Shown piece by piece: positions 51,405-64,000 of a stretch of 64,000 nucleotides of DNA. Each line of letters opens with the position of its first letter. Position 1 is the stretch's first letter. Under the pieces are notes generated by a model. The model was given only the letters and a program-made list of their open reading frames with translations, was not told the DNA's origin and made no database searches. Source of the DNA: Trichopria drosophilae (Eukaryota; Arthropoda; Insecta; Hymenoptera; Diapriidae); NCBI GenBank assembly GCA_030407085.1, contig CM059586.1, positions 17,998,001 through 18,062,000 on the forward strand, in the 5' to 3' direction. The position numbers and the translations under genes are program-made.

Positions 51405-51612
51405 GGTTGAAAAATGTTGAAATTAATAAAATGGCGCTTATTTAAATAAAATCAAAAAACATCATTTTCTCAGATTATCATGCACATTTTTATATTTTCA
51501 ATGGGTTTGGTGTTCATTAAAACGCTGTAAGAACATACTAAATTCACGAATTAATTGATCTGTTACATGTCAGATGACCTTATGAATCCGCCATTTTTAA
51601 AGTGGAAATAGT
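51405..51612. repeat. tRNA-array spacer remnant, unit 7
   Basis: TTGAAATTAATAAAATGGCG, ATCAAAAAAC...CATTTTCTC, CATTAAAACGCTGTAA, TGATCTGTTACATGTCAGAT and GAATCCGCCATTTTTAAAGT follow each other as in 10050-10255. It stops before the tRNA flank, so no tRNA is present here. Confidence 0.82.
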
Positions 51613-52091
51613 TTTAGAGTTAATACAGTTTAAGAGCGAAAAAAATTCAATTTTTATGGTTTATCGCGATTATCTCGTTTCGGTGAGTTTTTTCTTATTG
51701 TACAAAATTGTAGAGCTTGAAAAGACGAAGAAAATGAGCCCTCACTCAATCCGATTAGTCAAAAATTGACCATAAAGGCAGGATTCCCGTGCGCGCCGGT
51801 TTAACCCCGGCGCGGCACGAAATGTCCGCCACTGCGAGTAGGCGCACATCGGGTCGAGTTCGGCGCGTATACCGCTTCTGTCTTTTTTCGCACATGCAAT
51901 CGAAAAATGACTAATATGAAACTTGTAGAGTATGAAAATACCTACCATTAGTCTCATATTACATCGAAATGGATTGAAAATTGCGTACAATAGAGAGCCC
52001 AAAAGTCAAACACCCCTAATGATATTAAATAAAAAATCGCTACTCCATTCACTTTCCCATTCAAATGTATAAGATGACTGGCCTAATATAG
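51613..52091. other. unclassified, with a short GC-rich hairpin at 51792-51814
   Basis: CGCGCCGG...CCGGCGCG with a 7-nt loop. The remainder is AT-rich and holds no recognised gene. Confidence 0.5.
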
Positions 52092-52168
52092 AGGCCGAGC
52101 GACAAATGTTGACTTCAGATTCATGTTCAGCACCTCAAAATACTTCGGAAAACATGTCAATCAATTTT
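52092..52168 (-). repeat. dispersed repeat, inverted relative of 28762-28843
   Basis: Its reverse complement carries ACATGTTTTCCGA, GAATCTGAAGTCAA and GTCGCTCGGCC in the same order as 28762-28843. Confidence 0.75.
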
Positions 52169-52346
52169 TTTCGATTGATGTAGTTTTTCTGAAGGTTTAC
52201 CTTTTGTTTTTATTAATGAAGCTAAGGGATGTCTGTACGTGGGAAAGTATTCCTAAGCTGAAAAGTGTTTATAAAACGAGAAAAACAAATTAAACTGGAC
52301 CATTAATGTTTTTTTGGTTCACTTCGTAGTAATTATTACTAAATAT

Positions 52347-52557
52347 GCCAGAAACTCGCCTGGATTCATTAGAAAAATTACAAATATGTCAGAGAAAATT
52401 TTAATTCGTAAAGATGGAAAGGATGGAATTTTTTACGAAACTGTTTTTTGGATTGTTCTCGATTTTCGTAAAAAATTCCATCCTTTCCATCTTTACGAAT
52501 TAAAATTTTCTCTGACATATTTGTAATTCTTCTAATGAATCCAGGCGAGTTTCTGGC
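52347..52557. repeat. near-perfect 94-bp inverted repeat with 23-nt loop
   Basis: Left arm 52347-52440 (GCCAGAAACTCGCCTGG...ACGAAA), loop 52441-52463, right arm 52464-52557. I see only one or two mismatches in 94 pairs. It could be a young MITE, a hairpin-forming siRNA/miRNA-like precursor, or an inverted duplication. No target duplication is evident. Confidence 0.88.
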
Positions 52558-52784
52558 TTTAGAAGCAAACGTTAGAGAAAATTTAAAAAATTAGTAGTGC
52601 AAAAAAAATACCATCTGATTGGTTCATTTACAGCCTTAAATCTTTATAAAATGGACCATGTTTGACAGGTCATCAAACATTGCATTTAATTAAATACAGA
52701 ACCAAATATGAAATTCCTTTCGATTTCCCCACGTTGTAATAGTAATGAGGGTTTTTTGTCACTTTTTTCCTCTTCAATAAATCG

Positions 52785-52998
52785 AAAATTGAAGCCATAA
52801 TTTGGTGGTAAAAATACGAGTCGGAATTGAGAGTTTGATTCCATACGATATTTGCCGTATACATCGTTGGATCAGGCTAGCGGGTTTAGCTAGTGCGCAT
52901 GCGCGCTTTTGTTTGCGTCTATGCGGGCAAATGCCGTATCGAATCAAACTATCAATTCCGACTCGTATTTTCGCCACCAACTTCTGGCTTCAATTTTT
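52785..52998. repeat. imperfect inverted repeat (arms ~75 bp)
   Basis: AAAATTGAAGCCATAATTTG...ACGAGTCGGAATTGA on the left is mirrored by TCAATTCCGACTCGT...CTTCTGGCTTCAATTTTTT on the right, around a GC-rich centre of ~55 bp (TGCGCATGCGCGC). Likely a MITE. Confidence 0.75.
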
Positions 52999-53250
52999 TG
53001 TTTAGGGACGAGGAAAATTGTGCAAAAGAAAAAAACCAAAATTAGACAATACAATTTTAGGTGGTTCGGATTCAACCTTCATAAACTGTAGGTCCCGTCG
53101 CGATTTAGTCCCAGTTCAGAAAAGTCGATGTAAAATAGTATTAAAAAAAAGTTCACTAATCGCATAACGGAAAATGTCGGGCTATTTGCGGTATATGCGT
53201 GATTATTAAATGCCACAATTTACTTATTTACGGCATTTACGCTTACCTAG

Positions 53251-53574
53251 TACCATATTTTTGTAAGTGATTAATACATATTTGACACTTTATGACTGAC
53301 TTCATTTTTTCGAGTTGAGATAATGTTCGAACATTCTGCGTTTTCGAGCACGAATGCTCGAAATATGACGAATTCATGCTGTCTTCTTCTGCGGCCAAAT
53401 ATTTTTTGGAAAATGTGACCAATTGTTTATTATTTATTTATAAAATCGACTAGTCATAAGGTTCGTCATGTTTGCTCGAAAACGCAGACTTCGCAGAAAA
53501 AGATTTATCATAATCGGAAAAATGAAGTCAGTCACAAAGTTTCAAATATGTATTAATAACTTGCAAAAATATGC
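53251..53574. repeat. imperfect inverted repeat (arms ~60 bp, long loop)
   Basis: CATATTTTTGTAAGT, ATTAATACATATTTGA and TGACTGACTTCATTTTT on the left are mirrored in order at 53510-53574. The inner part also shows CTGCGTTTTCGAGCA and TGCTCGAAAACGCAG as a second inverted pair. Probably a foldback MITE. Confidence 0.75.
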
Positions 53575-54935
53575 TTAGTGCTTTGGTTGGACTATACATT
53601 GATACGCTAACAAAACGCGTACGTTTATATCAAAATAGTTGCAACAGTCACTCACAAAGCGTCACTAGGACAAATATGTCAAATTTGACTCGCCAACTGC
53701 CACATATACCACTGGAAGCCCCATTCGACTGCATGAAAGCTCCGAACCCTAGCGGGGGCGGCGCGTACTTGTCCCTACTTCTGTGGGTTTTCCCTCGAGA
53801 GGATTGAACATGTGTAAAGCAATGGTAGAGGCGCAACGTCTTTCTTGTTGAAGTTATACAGGCGGTAGATGGTCAAGTTTTTAGCTTTCTTTTCATTTTT
53901 TGTTAATTTTTAGTAATTTACATTTTTTTGGAGTAAAAACCGAGCATTTCTTCGACTGGAGTACAAATGTTATCCTTAATCGAACTTTTTGAGAAAAATT
54001 ATATTCCATTTTATTAAATCCTTTAACTCTATCAAAACGTGTTTGTTATGCTTTTAATGTTATTTCTGAAATTTAAGACACGGGGCCTATTATAAAAGAC
54101 ATAAAAATTGAATGGTCTTGTCCAGAAACAAATTATATTTTGTCCCTGCCTTTATCGCTATCAAATCTCGTTTGTTTTCCCTTTTTTTTGAGTAATGTAC
54201 AAAATTCGTAGGATGAAGCTTACTTTTTTTGCATATTCTTGTTTATCGGATGAAAGTACATAGAAATAGTATAGTCTCAATCTAAAAAAAACCTATATTT
54301 AGTCTTTTACGCCTTTGTCACCATAAAAACACGAAATTTACGCTTTTTGGAGATTTTAAGTTCATTAAATTTAAAGTTTTTATCTTATAATGGTGTGTTA
54401 TACAAAAAATAATAAGGGTAATAATCCATAAAAAATAAAAAATATAATAACAAATAATGGATAATAAAAGAAAATTTAAATAAATAATAAAATTCAGTAA
54501 ATTGGCCGTATTTATACAAATCACAGGCCATAGCAATGTTTGTGTATTAGTGTTTAATACCGAGAAAAAATGGGATACAACTTTAAATTTGAAATTAGTT
54601 TAAATATGTATAAGAAAAAACCGTTTAATTAACGAAATGATAATAAATTTCTGAAAGAGCTTCCATGGAATGCCCCCCACAGCTCTGTGATACTTCAAAG
54701 GTAAGCATCATTTATATTTCATCTGTGGTAAGCATATCTTTTGTTAACATACAAAAGGAAACATATCTTTTGTTTAGTTTAATTTTAGCGATGTTTGTTT
54801 TAAAAGGTGTTGCGACTACTCGGAATGTTTTGAGTTTTGAAAATTTTTGTTAAATTCTCAGTGAGCCCTTTGATATAAGGAAACCTTACTGTTTTATTAG
54901 GTACTGTTGTGCGTTACGTTAATATTATTTGAACG
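53575..54935. other. AT-rich region without recognised genes
   Basis: A GC-richer patch at 53680-53800 contains a 78-codon frame (53571-53807) without domain features. The rest is AT-rich with chance frames. Confidence 0.5.
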
Positions 54936-54937
54936 TA

Positions 54938-55192
54938 CACGGAAAATAATGTTTGTATTGCCGCAACGCGTGGCGTTGGCGCCATTGTCTTACCGTAGCC
55001 TCACATTTATTGTTTATATGCTTTCGCTACTGCATTCTAGGAAAACTCTTGTGCTGCGGTAGCACAACAAATGTTTATGTTGAGGTTGTTATGCCGTCGC
55101 AAGGTAATAATTAAGTCATAGTCATATCGGCACCACAATTTTGCTGTCGCACCATAATATTAGCCTGTCGAGGCGTAAAATTATTTTCCGTG
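54938..55192. mobile_element. small MITE with CACGGAAAATAAT ends and TA duplication (255 bp)
   Basis: A 13-bp perfect terminal inverted repeat, CACGGAAAATAAT, is flanked by TA at 54936-54937 and 55193-55194. This end sequence and target fit Tc1/mariner-type MITEs, which are frequent in insects. No coding sequence. Confidence 0.82.
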
Positions 55193-55259
55193 TAGATGTT
55201 GTAAACGTTTTTTTATACACCGATTAATTACCATTTTGCGATAGAATGTTTTAATGGTG

Positions 55260-55736
55260 TTAACATTTTTTAATGACAATCAATAGATGATAATTTAATG
55301 GCAGGATCAAGATTTTGTAAGACATGGGAAGTATAGATTCGACATAGAGGTATCTACCGGACCACGTTGTTTTGTTGTGGTACCAATCATATTTTAAACT
55401 TCGATCTTCTTGGATAAAAATGCTCGTGCCAAGGAAGTTTATTTGTTTGTTGATTTCTCGTTCAATAGTAAATTTGAACCGATTATGAGGATGGAAATTA
55501 TTGAACTCTAATAAAAACTCTGCTTTATCAGAGGGAATACAGGTCATCAACACAGCGATAAAAAACGGTGAATTAAAATTTAATTTATTTAAAATGCAGT
55601 CTGTAACATATTCTAATACTAGATTTGCGAAAACCGGAGAAAGCAGGGAGCCCATAGGCATATCGTAAGTTTGTTTGTAAACAGCATTTTGGAATGTGAA
55701 ATACGATTTTAAGTTCATTACATTAAATCCATACAC
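55260..55736 (-). pseudogene. Penelope-like element reverse transcriptase remnant
   Basis: 158 codons with the PLE RT signature: SYFTFQNAVYKQTYDMPMGS and LLSPVFANLVLEYV (motif B region), then FIAVLMTCIP where the catalytic Tyr-Val-Asp-Asp should stand, then NNFHPHNRFKFTIEREIN and INFLGTSIFI. The metal-binding Asp pair is lost, probably through a small indel. No GIY-YIG endonuclease region and no PLE repeats were found nearby. A dead fragment, inserted independently of the tRNA array. Confidence 0.85.
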
Positions 55737-55739
55737 GGA

Positions 55740-58700
55740 TATAACTGTATAAATGCAAAACTATGCAGGGCTTCCGACTCTTAAAATATGAAGCTTCACT
55801 GCAGTTAAAACGTTTTACATTTCCGATGGACTACAGCAAAGCATAGTAAACGTACCATTATTGTTCAAGAAATATAATAACAAAGTACTCGATCTGTTTC
55901 AGAACGATAGTTACGCCATTACATAATCTATATGACTGGAGAATCATCTAATAATTTAGAAATTTTAAAGAGCGCTATTTCGGAGCCAAATAGTTCAGGT
56001 TTAAATTGAGAAGCTCTTTTCAATCGTTTAACAACATTTATCAAATAGTAAAAATTAAAATTCGTATGTATCTTTATCATTAGTGTCTGCATTAAGGAAC
56101 GGTGTATTCTCTTATTCAGTCTTCATCTCATTGACGTATAATAAATATCTCAATCCAATTTCCATGATAATTCTAATATTCTCCGGAATTAAGTAATTAC
56201 GAAGAAATAAATGATCAAGTCCATACGGATAAAACCAAAATAATCTGAAGCGTGTAGGCATCTTAATTTAATAGCAGTTTAATAAAGAGGAAACGAAAAT
56301 AGCAAAAGGCTCATATGTCAAATTTTTCAAATAAAACATAGATTTTATTATCATGATACTAACTGAAGCGCCCATTGACGATAACGATATGAATAGTTAT
56401 AGGTATGAAATTGATTGTTATTTCTCTCTTCGAAGCAGATGTTCAATATCCGAAACCGTTGCGATAAATTTAAAGTTCTCTTGTTTTTTTATCGTCCTGA
56501 ATTAATAATAGCGTTCAATATTTGGATGGCGTTATTACTGGTTCTATAGAATACTTTCGTGGAAATCCTCTTGCATATTTTCCTCGGTAAAATGGTATAT
56601 ATCTGGTGATGGGTCTAAAGTCTATGAGCCAGATGGTACCAATGAAGAATGTTGCCGCCCATATACACACAGAGTTTCTGCTGCAAGAGGATAGTATTAG
56701 CTCTTAATAAATCTGAAATTTATGGTAGATTAGATATTTAAAGACGTTTAAATTATTTTTTTTTTGGTTAATGAATAGAAAGAACTATGTAGTTATCTGA
56801 GGTATTATTATCTTGTTCGGTTTGGTTCGATTTAGTAATTAAAATAAATTAATAAATAGTCGTTGGACATTATAACATTAATAATATCATCATTATTGCC
56901 CAAAACATTCTTGTAAGACAAGTGTGCCGATTGTGGGCACCACGCAGTTGAGGCCAATGTAAATTTGACACCAAGCATATGTTAGTGATCTGTTTATTTT
57001 GAAAAGTATATGTTGACAATACGAGTTCTTTTGATGCTATGGAAACCAAAATATACACTTGCAAACTAATTGAGTCACGTCGACATTTTCAACTAAATGA
57101 ATAGAGAGATTATTTCATATCAGTTTTGGTATAAATCGCTTCGAATTTGTTCATTCATACATATTTGCTATTAGTCCTTAACTGTTTCAAAATTTATCAT
57201 CTGCAGCTAACTTTTTTTGCTGTGAAGAACTAATTTAGTTTCGATATTTTTTTTTCATGTGAAATTTTTAAGCTAAAATATATCAAATTTACTTTTCGAC
57301 GGTTAAATAAAGTATAATGGATATACAAAATAAAATTACGTTGATTAATAATAATTATTTTCTCATTTTTCGTAATTAAATAACTAGGATATACGTTAAC
57401 ACTAATATAATGATTGAAATTAATGTTTGTGTAACATTTCACACATAATTATATTCAATATTTCTAATTAATTAATTAAAATGTATAATAGAGTTATGTT
57501 GTGATATGAAACGGATTAGTATATATTACGTAACGTAATATTGTTACTTGCGATAGCTGCAACGGCAATGAGAGCTAGAGTAACCAGGTTGATAAATATT
57601 AATGGAAAGTTAATGGATTTTTAATACTCCAGACCAAGCCTATCAATTAAGGGGTTTAGTAACTAAAATTACGAGGGGAGAGGAATTTTCCATCCAACTC
57701 GTGCGGAACACATTGTGTTGCGGTAATGGAAACATGGAAATTAGGAGCGGAGTCCAAGTAGGTAAGGTCACGAAAGCTCCAATTTATTAGGTGCATCAAC
57801 TGTTCCCCATATATTTGTTGAAAATAGAACGTCTTTATACTTCACAAGTAAATTCTCTAGAGAACGTTGTAAATATGTTCTTGGTGAAATTTCTGGCTAA
57901 AGTGACCATAATTCCCCTCGTTTTAATTTATGATCCATCAATATTCATGGTTTGAGGAAAAACATACCATACTTTTGTTTGCTTAATATAACGATGTAAA
58001 TTGGATAGCAACACAATAAAAATTACAAAAAATTTGTATTTTCTTAAATTTCATATCAATTTCTTTCTCATGAAGTTTAAATTTGTACGGAAATAATGTT
58101 TGTCTTGTTTATAAAACCAAAAATGAATATTTTCAAACTAAAAAAAGTGTATTCAAGTAAATATTTATTTGAAATTACAAATTGGTTTTACTGCATGTAT
58201 TATCTTAATACAATTATGATGATTTCCTAACTACGTCTATTTATCTAAATAATATTTTATTTTAAAACCTGTAGATCACATTTATAATCTCGTAAAAATT
58301 ATTTAAAATTGTTTTTAGCAATTAATAAATTGTTAGTAAATTATTTTAAAAACATAGGAAAATTTAATAGAGATTGTAAATTTTTACATAAGAAAAGTCC
58401 ATCAGAAATTGAATAGTTGGTATACATTTCTTGACAAAAATTAATCCGTGTTGTTCATAAGGTTTGGTGTCATAATATTACATTTAAAATTACGAACGTA
58501 AGTATTGCAATAATAATTTCTACTCGAGTACCTTCAAGTTTGGAAGAATAAAACCTCTTCAACGATTAGCATTTTTATTCAGTAAAATTTCATCCATTAG
58601 ATTTCGGAGTTTCCTCTTTAAAAACTTTAAATCAATAGAGTAAAAATAAGAGTAATACAATATATTAATGCACCTTGTTCTGGTATTCAGTATACATATT

Positions 58701-61700
58701 TCGAGATAAAACGTTAAATAGTTATAATTTCAAAATGTAAAATTGATCATTAATAAAGAATGTTTGCAATTGAGTTTTTTCTTGTAAATTCGTGTTTACA
58801 TTGGAGATCGTGAGCAATATTAATAGAGAGGTGAAACTATTCATAATTAAAAAGTATCAATAAGATGTATAAATTATTGTTTTATCAATAAGACTTAAGT
58901 ACACGGAGATAATAAAAAGGAAACATAAATAAATGTAGTATTTAGGTTTTATAAGGACCAAACATAGATGGTAATTTTGTAAATTTCTTTCAATGCCAGA
59001 ATATACCTGCTAAGATTGGCGGTATTACACATTTTTTAAAACAAATTTCATATACGTTTTTCAGATGATAAAGATGGACACTAGTCCCAAAAATGAGGAC
59101 CATTGACGTGGATTTTTAATCTAATGATCTCGTTTCACTCGGGCGTAAATCACCAACTTCGCGCACTTGTATCGTAATGTACTATTTTAAGTTTTATGCT
59201 TAGGTACGTAATGGCAGAAAAACTGTCGAATGAAAATCAGACAAAAAATCGATAAAAACATTTTTAACACTCCGGGAGTAGAACTCGATTTTGCGCCCTG
59301 CAGTGAAATATTCAAGCGCGAATTATCGAGCTTCGCTCGTAAGAAACGTAAAAAAAATCAGTATTTCTTGGAAAAAATGATGAAAACTTTTTTTCTTTGA
59401 CATTGCCTGCTGATTCTGACTTGGGGATTCGAAAGAGGAGGTCCAAACTATCCAATTTTCTTTAACGATTTGTGGAACAAAAGTTGCACCGTTCAAAATT
59501 GCATCCAATTTCGGACTTTCGTGTCGGAAAAGCTTAAAACAGCAATTCCAAAAAGTGTAGAAAAAGCATCTTTCATTACTTTTTCAGTAATAATTTTAAG
59601 GGGTCGAAATGCACGTAGATATTCAGTCCAGATCGGCGTTACATTATAGCGAGTTTATAGTTTTTGACTTTTCCATAAAATCATTGCTGAATAAAATATG
59701 GTTTCTCCACGTTGTCGTTGTTGGTTCTCTACTAAATTAAATTTGGAAACTTTATAAAATGCAAAGAAATTTATTTAACGGCTTTGAAGCTTGAATTGAA
59801 AATAATTCAATAAAATATCCTAGAACTTCACCTCTTTTATGACAATTTCAAAATATAAGGTGTCAATTTTAATATCAAAATATTGGAAAAAATTGTCAAC
59901 TTTACCGACCGACACACGTACATTGAAATGGCAATGTAAGTATGTAACAGGAGTGCGCCAAATCGAAGGAAGGGCCGATTTGTAAATCGTGGGGAGGCGT
60001 CGCGCATTGGAAATTGGCGGAAATGCACTTTTCCGGCGGAGACGGAAATTGCTAAAGGACAGTCGGCAAATCTCACACACGCACACACGCATATCTATAT
60101 GGACAGTCCGGAACGGAATAAGGAACGGAAGAATCATTGGCATATTTCATTTTCAAAAATTTCGAGTAAAATAAAATACCACGAAATGGGGTACAAATGT
60201 TTTTAAAAGTAAAGTTACTCCAATTCTTCTATGACTAGACATGAATAATAAACTATAGTGCAAAAAATATATGTATATGCTGTAAAAAACAACATTTTTA
60301 CGACTTTGACAAAACTATATAAGAGAACTCAACAATGAGGGAATTCTCGCTCCACGAAATTTAAAGAGCAAATAGCTCAATTTACTTCAATGTATACTTA
60401 GCACATCTAATTAAATGTTTATTCTTTAGTTACAAATTCAACAAAAAGAATTAAATTGATATAATTATTACTATGACCAATGATACGATTAAGGGAAACA
60501 TATTGCGTATTTCCTAATCATTAAGTTAAAACTTAAATCAATATATAATTATTAACCTAAAATGTTATTGGTGATCGTTTTATTAGTAACAAGGAAACTA
60601 CTTACTAATACCATATCCTCTCCAATCGCGTGGCTCTTGCAGGTTTTACAATTTTGGAGATTATGCCAAACATGAAACGTTGATTTTGATTTCGATACGA
60701 TATTCCACCTTCAATATATTTTTTGGTTATATAGTTATCAGATTATCACAGGTAGATTCTGGTAGAATCTATGACGAACTTGATGTTTAATTGTTTTTTC
60801 ATGACAAATTCAAAATACTTTTTTTAAAATATAATGATTGATTATTAAATTATACAAAATGTAGTAGTTACTATTATGCTCCCAAACCGTAAAGTTACAT
60901 TATGCATATGAAATGAATTTTTATTAGAATTTTTATTATAATTATCATGTCTATTGAAAACTCTTGATTTAATGAATATTTTGAGCTTTGAAGGTAATCG
61001 AGAAACTTGTTAATAAATATTTATTAGACTTAATCAGCTGTTATAAACTTTATTTGCAATGCATATTAAAATGGATAATTAAGTCAAAACATCATAGAAT
61101 TAATTCATTATTAATTATTAAACACAATAAAAAATTTGATTGAGTGGCAGAATAAAATTGGATAGAAATATCATATTTTATTGCCCGTGTAAAAAGTTAA
61201 AAATAATATCTTTGTCATAAGAAATAATGTTCCTCGACTATTATTATAAAATTTCTTCTGAATGAAAAAACATGCAATAAACGGATTAACTTCGTACATA
61301 ACGCCTAATCCTTATTGATCGTTCGATCCATTGCAAAATGTCACGTATACCGAATTGGTCGTATCTCGACTTGACATCGGGCATGTTTGCATTATTTATA
61401 TCGCTTTACTGATTAAATAAATGAATAATAATGATACGACAAAATAATAGACAGAATTCATAAATAAATATTGTCGAAAGTGATGAAAGAATAAATAAAT
61501 TTATGAATTATAACATTGTAACGAAAACAAACCAATATACAGACAGTGAACAAGAGTAACAGAGATGAATACGACAGAAAAAGGTAATTGTAGTAAATTG
61601 ACAGTTGCGGGCATACACGACAATACTGTTTGCAGTAGAGTATCGGTATAATTGAATCTCGCAATATTTACGTCCCAGCATATTTGCCTAGTCCGTCTCT

Positions 61701-64000
61701 TTATATTTCCCTTTCGCTCTATTTTTCCCTCACCTTGCGGGCTGGGGCCTCAGTAAGGGCCTGCTGTGACGTCACGAACGTAACGCGACTGAGAGGAGTG
61801 GGAGAAGCTACGCTCCCTTATTTTGGTAAATAAAACGAGATGGGAGAGGCAGGCATATGGAACCGAATGGGTTTTTAAATCTTTAGATGTTCATGTTCAT
61901 AAGTTACATTCCTTCTGCCTAACAGAATGAAGAAGAAATTGTCAATGTTACATTATATAAAACTGACTGAGTATTAATGGTATTAACGAATTTGCATTGT
62001 GGAAACGAATTCGATCATCTTTACAAATTTTGTAATTTTACTTCCAGAGTAGTATAAGTCCCTGAAGTCGTTATAATATCGTATTGAACTTGTAAATTTA
62101 CTACTTTCAGAGAACTAAAATTATGCCTTTCATGGCAGTAAAATTACACATTTGACGAACCGAAATCCCTACTCTCCCATTATCAATTTGACAACAGTCA
62201 TTTTCTGTAATCATAGTAATATACATGCTGTAGAATTATAATTTTTATAATTCTACGAACAGTAATGTTTTTAATTATTTTTACAATCTTGTTGTAATTT
62301 TACTCATAAGTATAAGCCTACGGAAGCGATAATCTCGGATTTATATGTAATTTGGATATATTGTAAAACATCAAAACCTAAGATATAAGTATTTTTTTAG
62401 TGGCGGAAAAACGAGACCCCTAAAAAAAAATCATGTTGGGAGTAGTTTACCTCCTAATTTTAATCTTCCATTCAAGATGTCTAGGCCGATATTTTTCTAT
62501 TGAAATATATTTTTCTTCCAAAAATCTTGAAAATTGCTTAACTGTATTCAAAGATATCGACATTTTACTATTTGCGTCCTATAATATTGAAGGGAACTGT
62601 TTCACAGTCTAAATGTTTTTCAACAGCTAAAAGCAACGTATACCTCATTTTTTTTATTTTTTATAACATATCTAAATTTCATACAAATTGGAGATTTATA
62701 CAACGGTAGGTGTACAAGTATGTCAGTGTTTTTTTTTGTCAGTGTAATTTCTGAATTGAATTTCATAAATTGCACAGACAGCCCTAATGTACTTAAATTA
62801 ACGATTGTAGTTAGTGGCCTGAAATTTGGAGGTTGTTTGACTTAGTTAATGTAAGATGCTTTGACAAACAGATAACTAAACTAGTAAGACTAAACTTAGC
62901 AGTTCATTTTTCCGTCAACTACCCTAAGGTAGTAGAATTTGTCAATTAGATTTTTTCATCGCATATTATGTATTTATACAAGTATGGAAGGGGTACTTAA
63001 TATTCTTTTAAAATTTCCAGTGGCCGCACATAAAAGGAAGTGGCCGTAAGGCAATCAACATCCCGGTCATAAAAGCGCAAAAGGCAATCGTAAACTAAAG
63101 AGATGAAGGACTTGAGCAAATTGAAGTCTTTGATCAATGTCGTTTGACTTTCATGTCTAAAAATTGATTATTTGTACTATCTGTCTCCTGCACATTAAAT
63201 TACATTCAAACAGTATATTTTCATAAAGTCAAAAATATTACATAGGTGATTTTGGTACAAAATGACAATTATAAAGAACTATGTTACAATTTTATTAAAT
63301 ATGTAACCAAAGCATAAATATTGATATTTTTATTACTATTAACTGTTTCATACATGCAGAAGGGGAAATAAGGGCTGAAGCGGCATACAAGCAATTATAG
63401 GGGCATGGGGGAAAATTCGGTCCAGACTGGACAACAATTACGGAGGGAGGACTGTACTGACAAACTTATAATTTGATAACTGTTAAAAAATTTATTTTAA
63501 CATTTAGCACTGGCATTTTTAAGTGCAATAAATGTTTTAATCGACGAAATGAATAAAAGTATTTAATTGTATTAAAAATATGTTCGTTTCAGCCAATTAA
63601 ACTAGCACAAATAAACAGTATTTTTATTAAGAAGGTAACAGTTTCATAGTTAATAAATATATATTTAATGTAAATAAATTTGTTAAATATTAACAAATAT
63701 TTCCTGCGCATACTGAAATAAATTTATCATTGTGCCAACATTTTTTGTCATATTTTTCGTGTGTAACAAAAAAAAACTTTGTTAAAAATGATTGGCACCA
63801 TTCTTTTTTAGTGCTTAAAATCCTCTATTAACCGGTATAAGGCTGGTTGATGTGTGCTATCAAAAGGGTTCGACCGAAAATTCCCGATACTTCTCGAAAA
63901 CTGGCGGGCAAATTTAAGTTTGATAGAGAAAAATATTTTTAATATTGAAAGATTCTTATTCTACATAATTTAAAGGTTAATTAAAACAATTCCCTGCAAG
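55740..64000. other. AT-rich DNA without recognised genes
   Basis: Only short chance frames. GC-richer patches occur at about 59930-60130 and 61700-61860 (the latter with CTCACCTTGCGGGCTGGGGC and CAGTAAGGGCC), but I cannot assign either. Could be intron or intergenic DNA of a gene outside the window. Confidence 0.5.

Noticed and set aside
1..64000. CRISPR arrays, operons or bacterial signals
   Set aside because: No spaced direct repeats of that type. Introns, LINEs, tRNA Pol III signals and Tigger/PLE elements show eukaryotic DNA.

Overview
This is a 64-kb stretch of AT-rich eukaryotic nuclear DNA, most likely from an insect. The evidence is Jockey-type non-LTR retrotransposons, a Penelope-like relic, a pogo/Tigger transposon, a FLYWCH-domain element, and several MITEs and foldback elements. 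I cannot name the species. I see no convincing single-copy host protein gene; the right-hand 8 kb looks like plain non-coding DNA.

The centre of interest is 2.5-45.9 kb. A tRNA-Lys(UUU) gene and its roughly 0.7-0.8-kb spacer are repeated in tandem, always on the minus strand. One gene is intact (2561-2633). Every other recognisable copy is split at the same place by a minus-strand non-LTR retrotransposon. In element-sense order each locus reads tRNA 1-33, element 5' end, ORF1 (gag-like, three CCHC knuckles), ORF2 (endonuclease and reverse transcriptase), 3' UTR, poly(A), tRNA 19-73. The 15-bp target duplication is GTAGAGCATCAGACT, that is tRNA nucleotides 19-33. The primer strand is nicked opposite G18/G19, inside the box A promoter, and the other strand just before the anticodon.

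At least two element families (A and B, with several 3'-UTR subtypes) share this target. Insertions recur at the regenerated site, so elements stand head to tail: E3-E4-E5 at 16.6-28.0 kb and E7-E8-E9 at 37.9-40.3 kb. The arrangement resembles R1/R2 elements in rDNA, but with a tandem tRNA array as host. No copy is fully intact. E1 has an intact ORF1 and RT but most of its endonuclease is deleted. E2 is nearly full length with frameshifts. E3 is a mosaic.

Layout: 0-2.5 kb, unclassified DNA and a foldback element; 2.56-4.48, intact tRNA-Lys and diverged spacer; 4.48-9.53, locus 2 with E1; 10.33-15.80, locus 3 with E2; 16.53-28.06, locus 4 with E3-E5, where E3 carries a 3.8-kb insert holding GC-rich tandem repeats and a TTAA MITE; 29.6-31.3, E6 and a tRNA stub; 32.8-36.5, a complete Tigger-like transposon; 37.9-40.4, E7-E9 and a tRNA 5' part; 40.4-45.1, degenerate E10 with a FLYWCH insertion; 45.1-45.9, tRNA 3' part and E11; 45.9-47.4, an unclassified insert with splice-site-bounded exons; 47.4-51.4, rearranged family A pieces with a 1.7-kb palindromic transposon; 51.4-55.2, spacer remnant, hairpins and MITEs; 55.3-55.7, Penelope-like RT relic; 55.7-64.0, nothing recognised.
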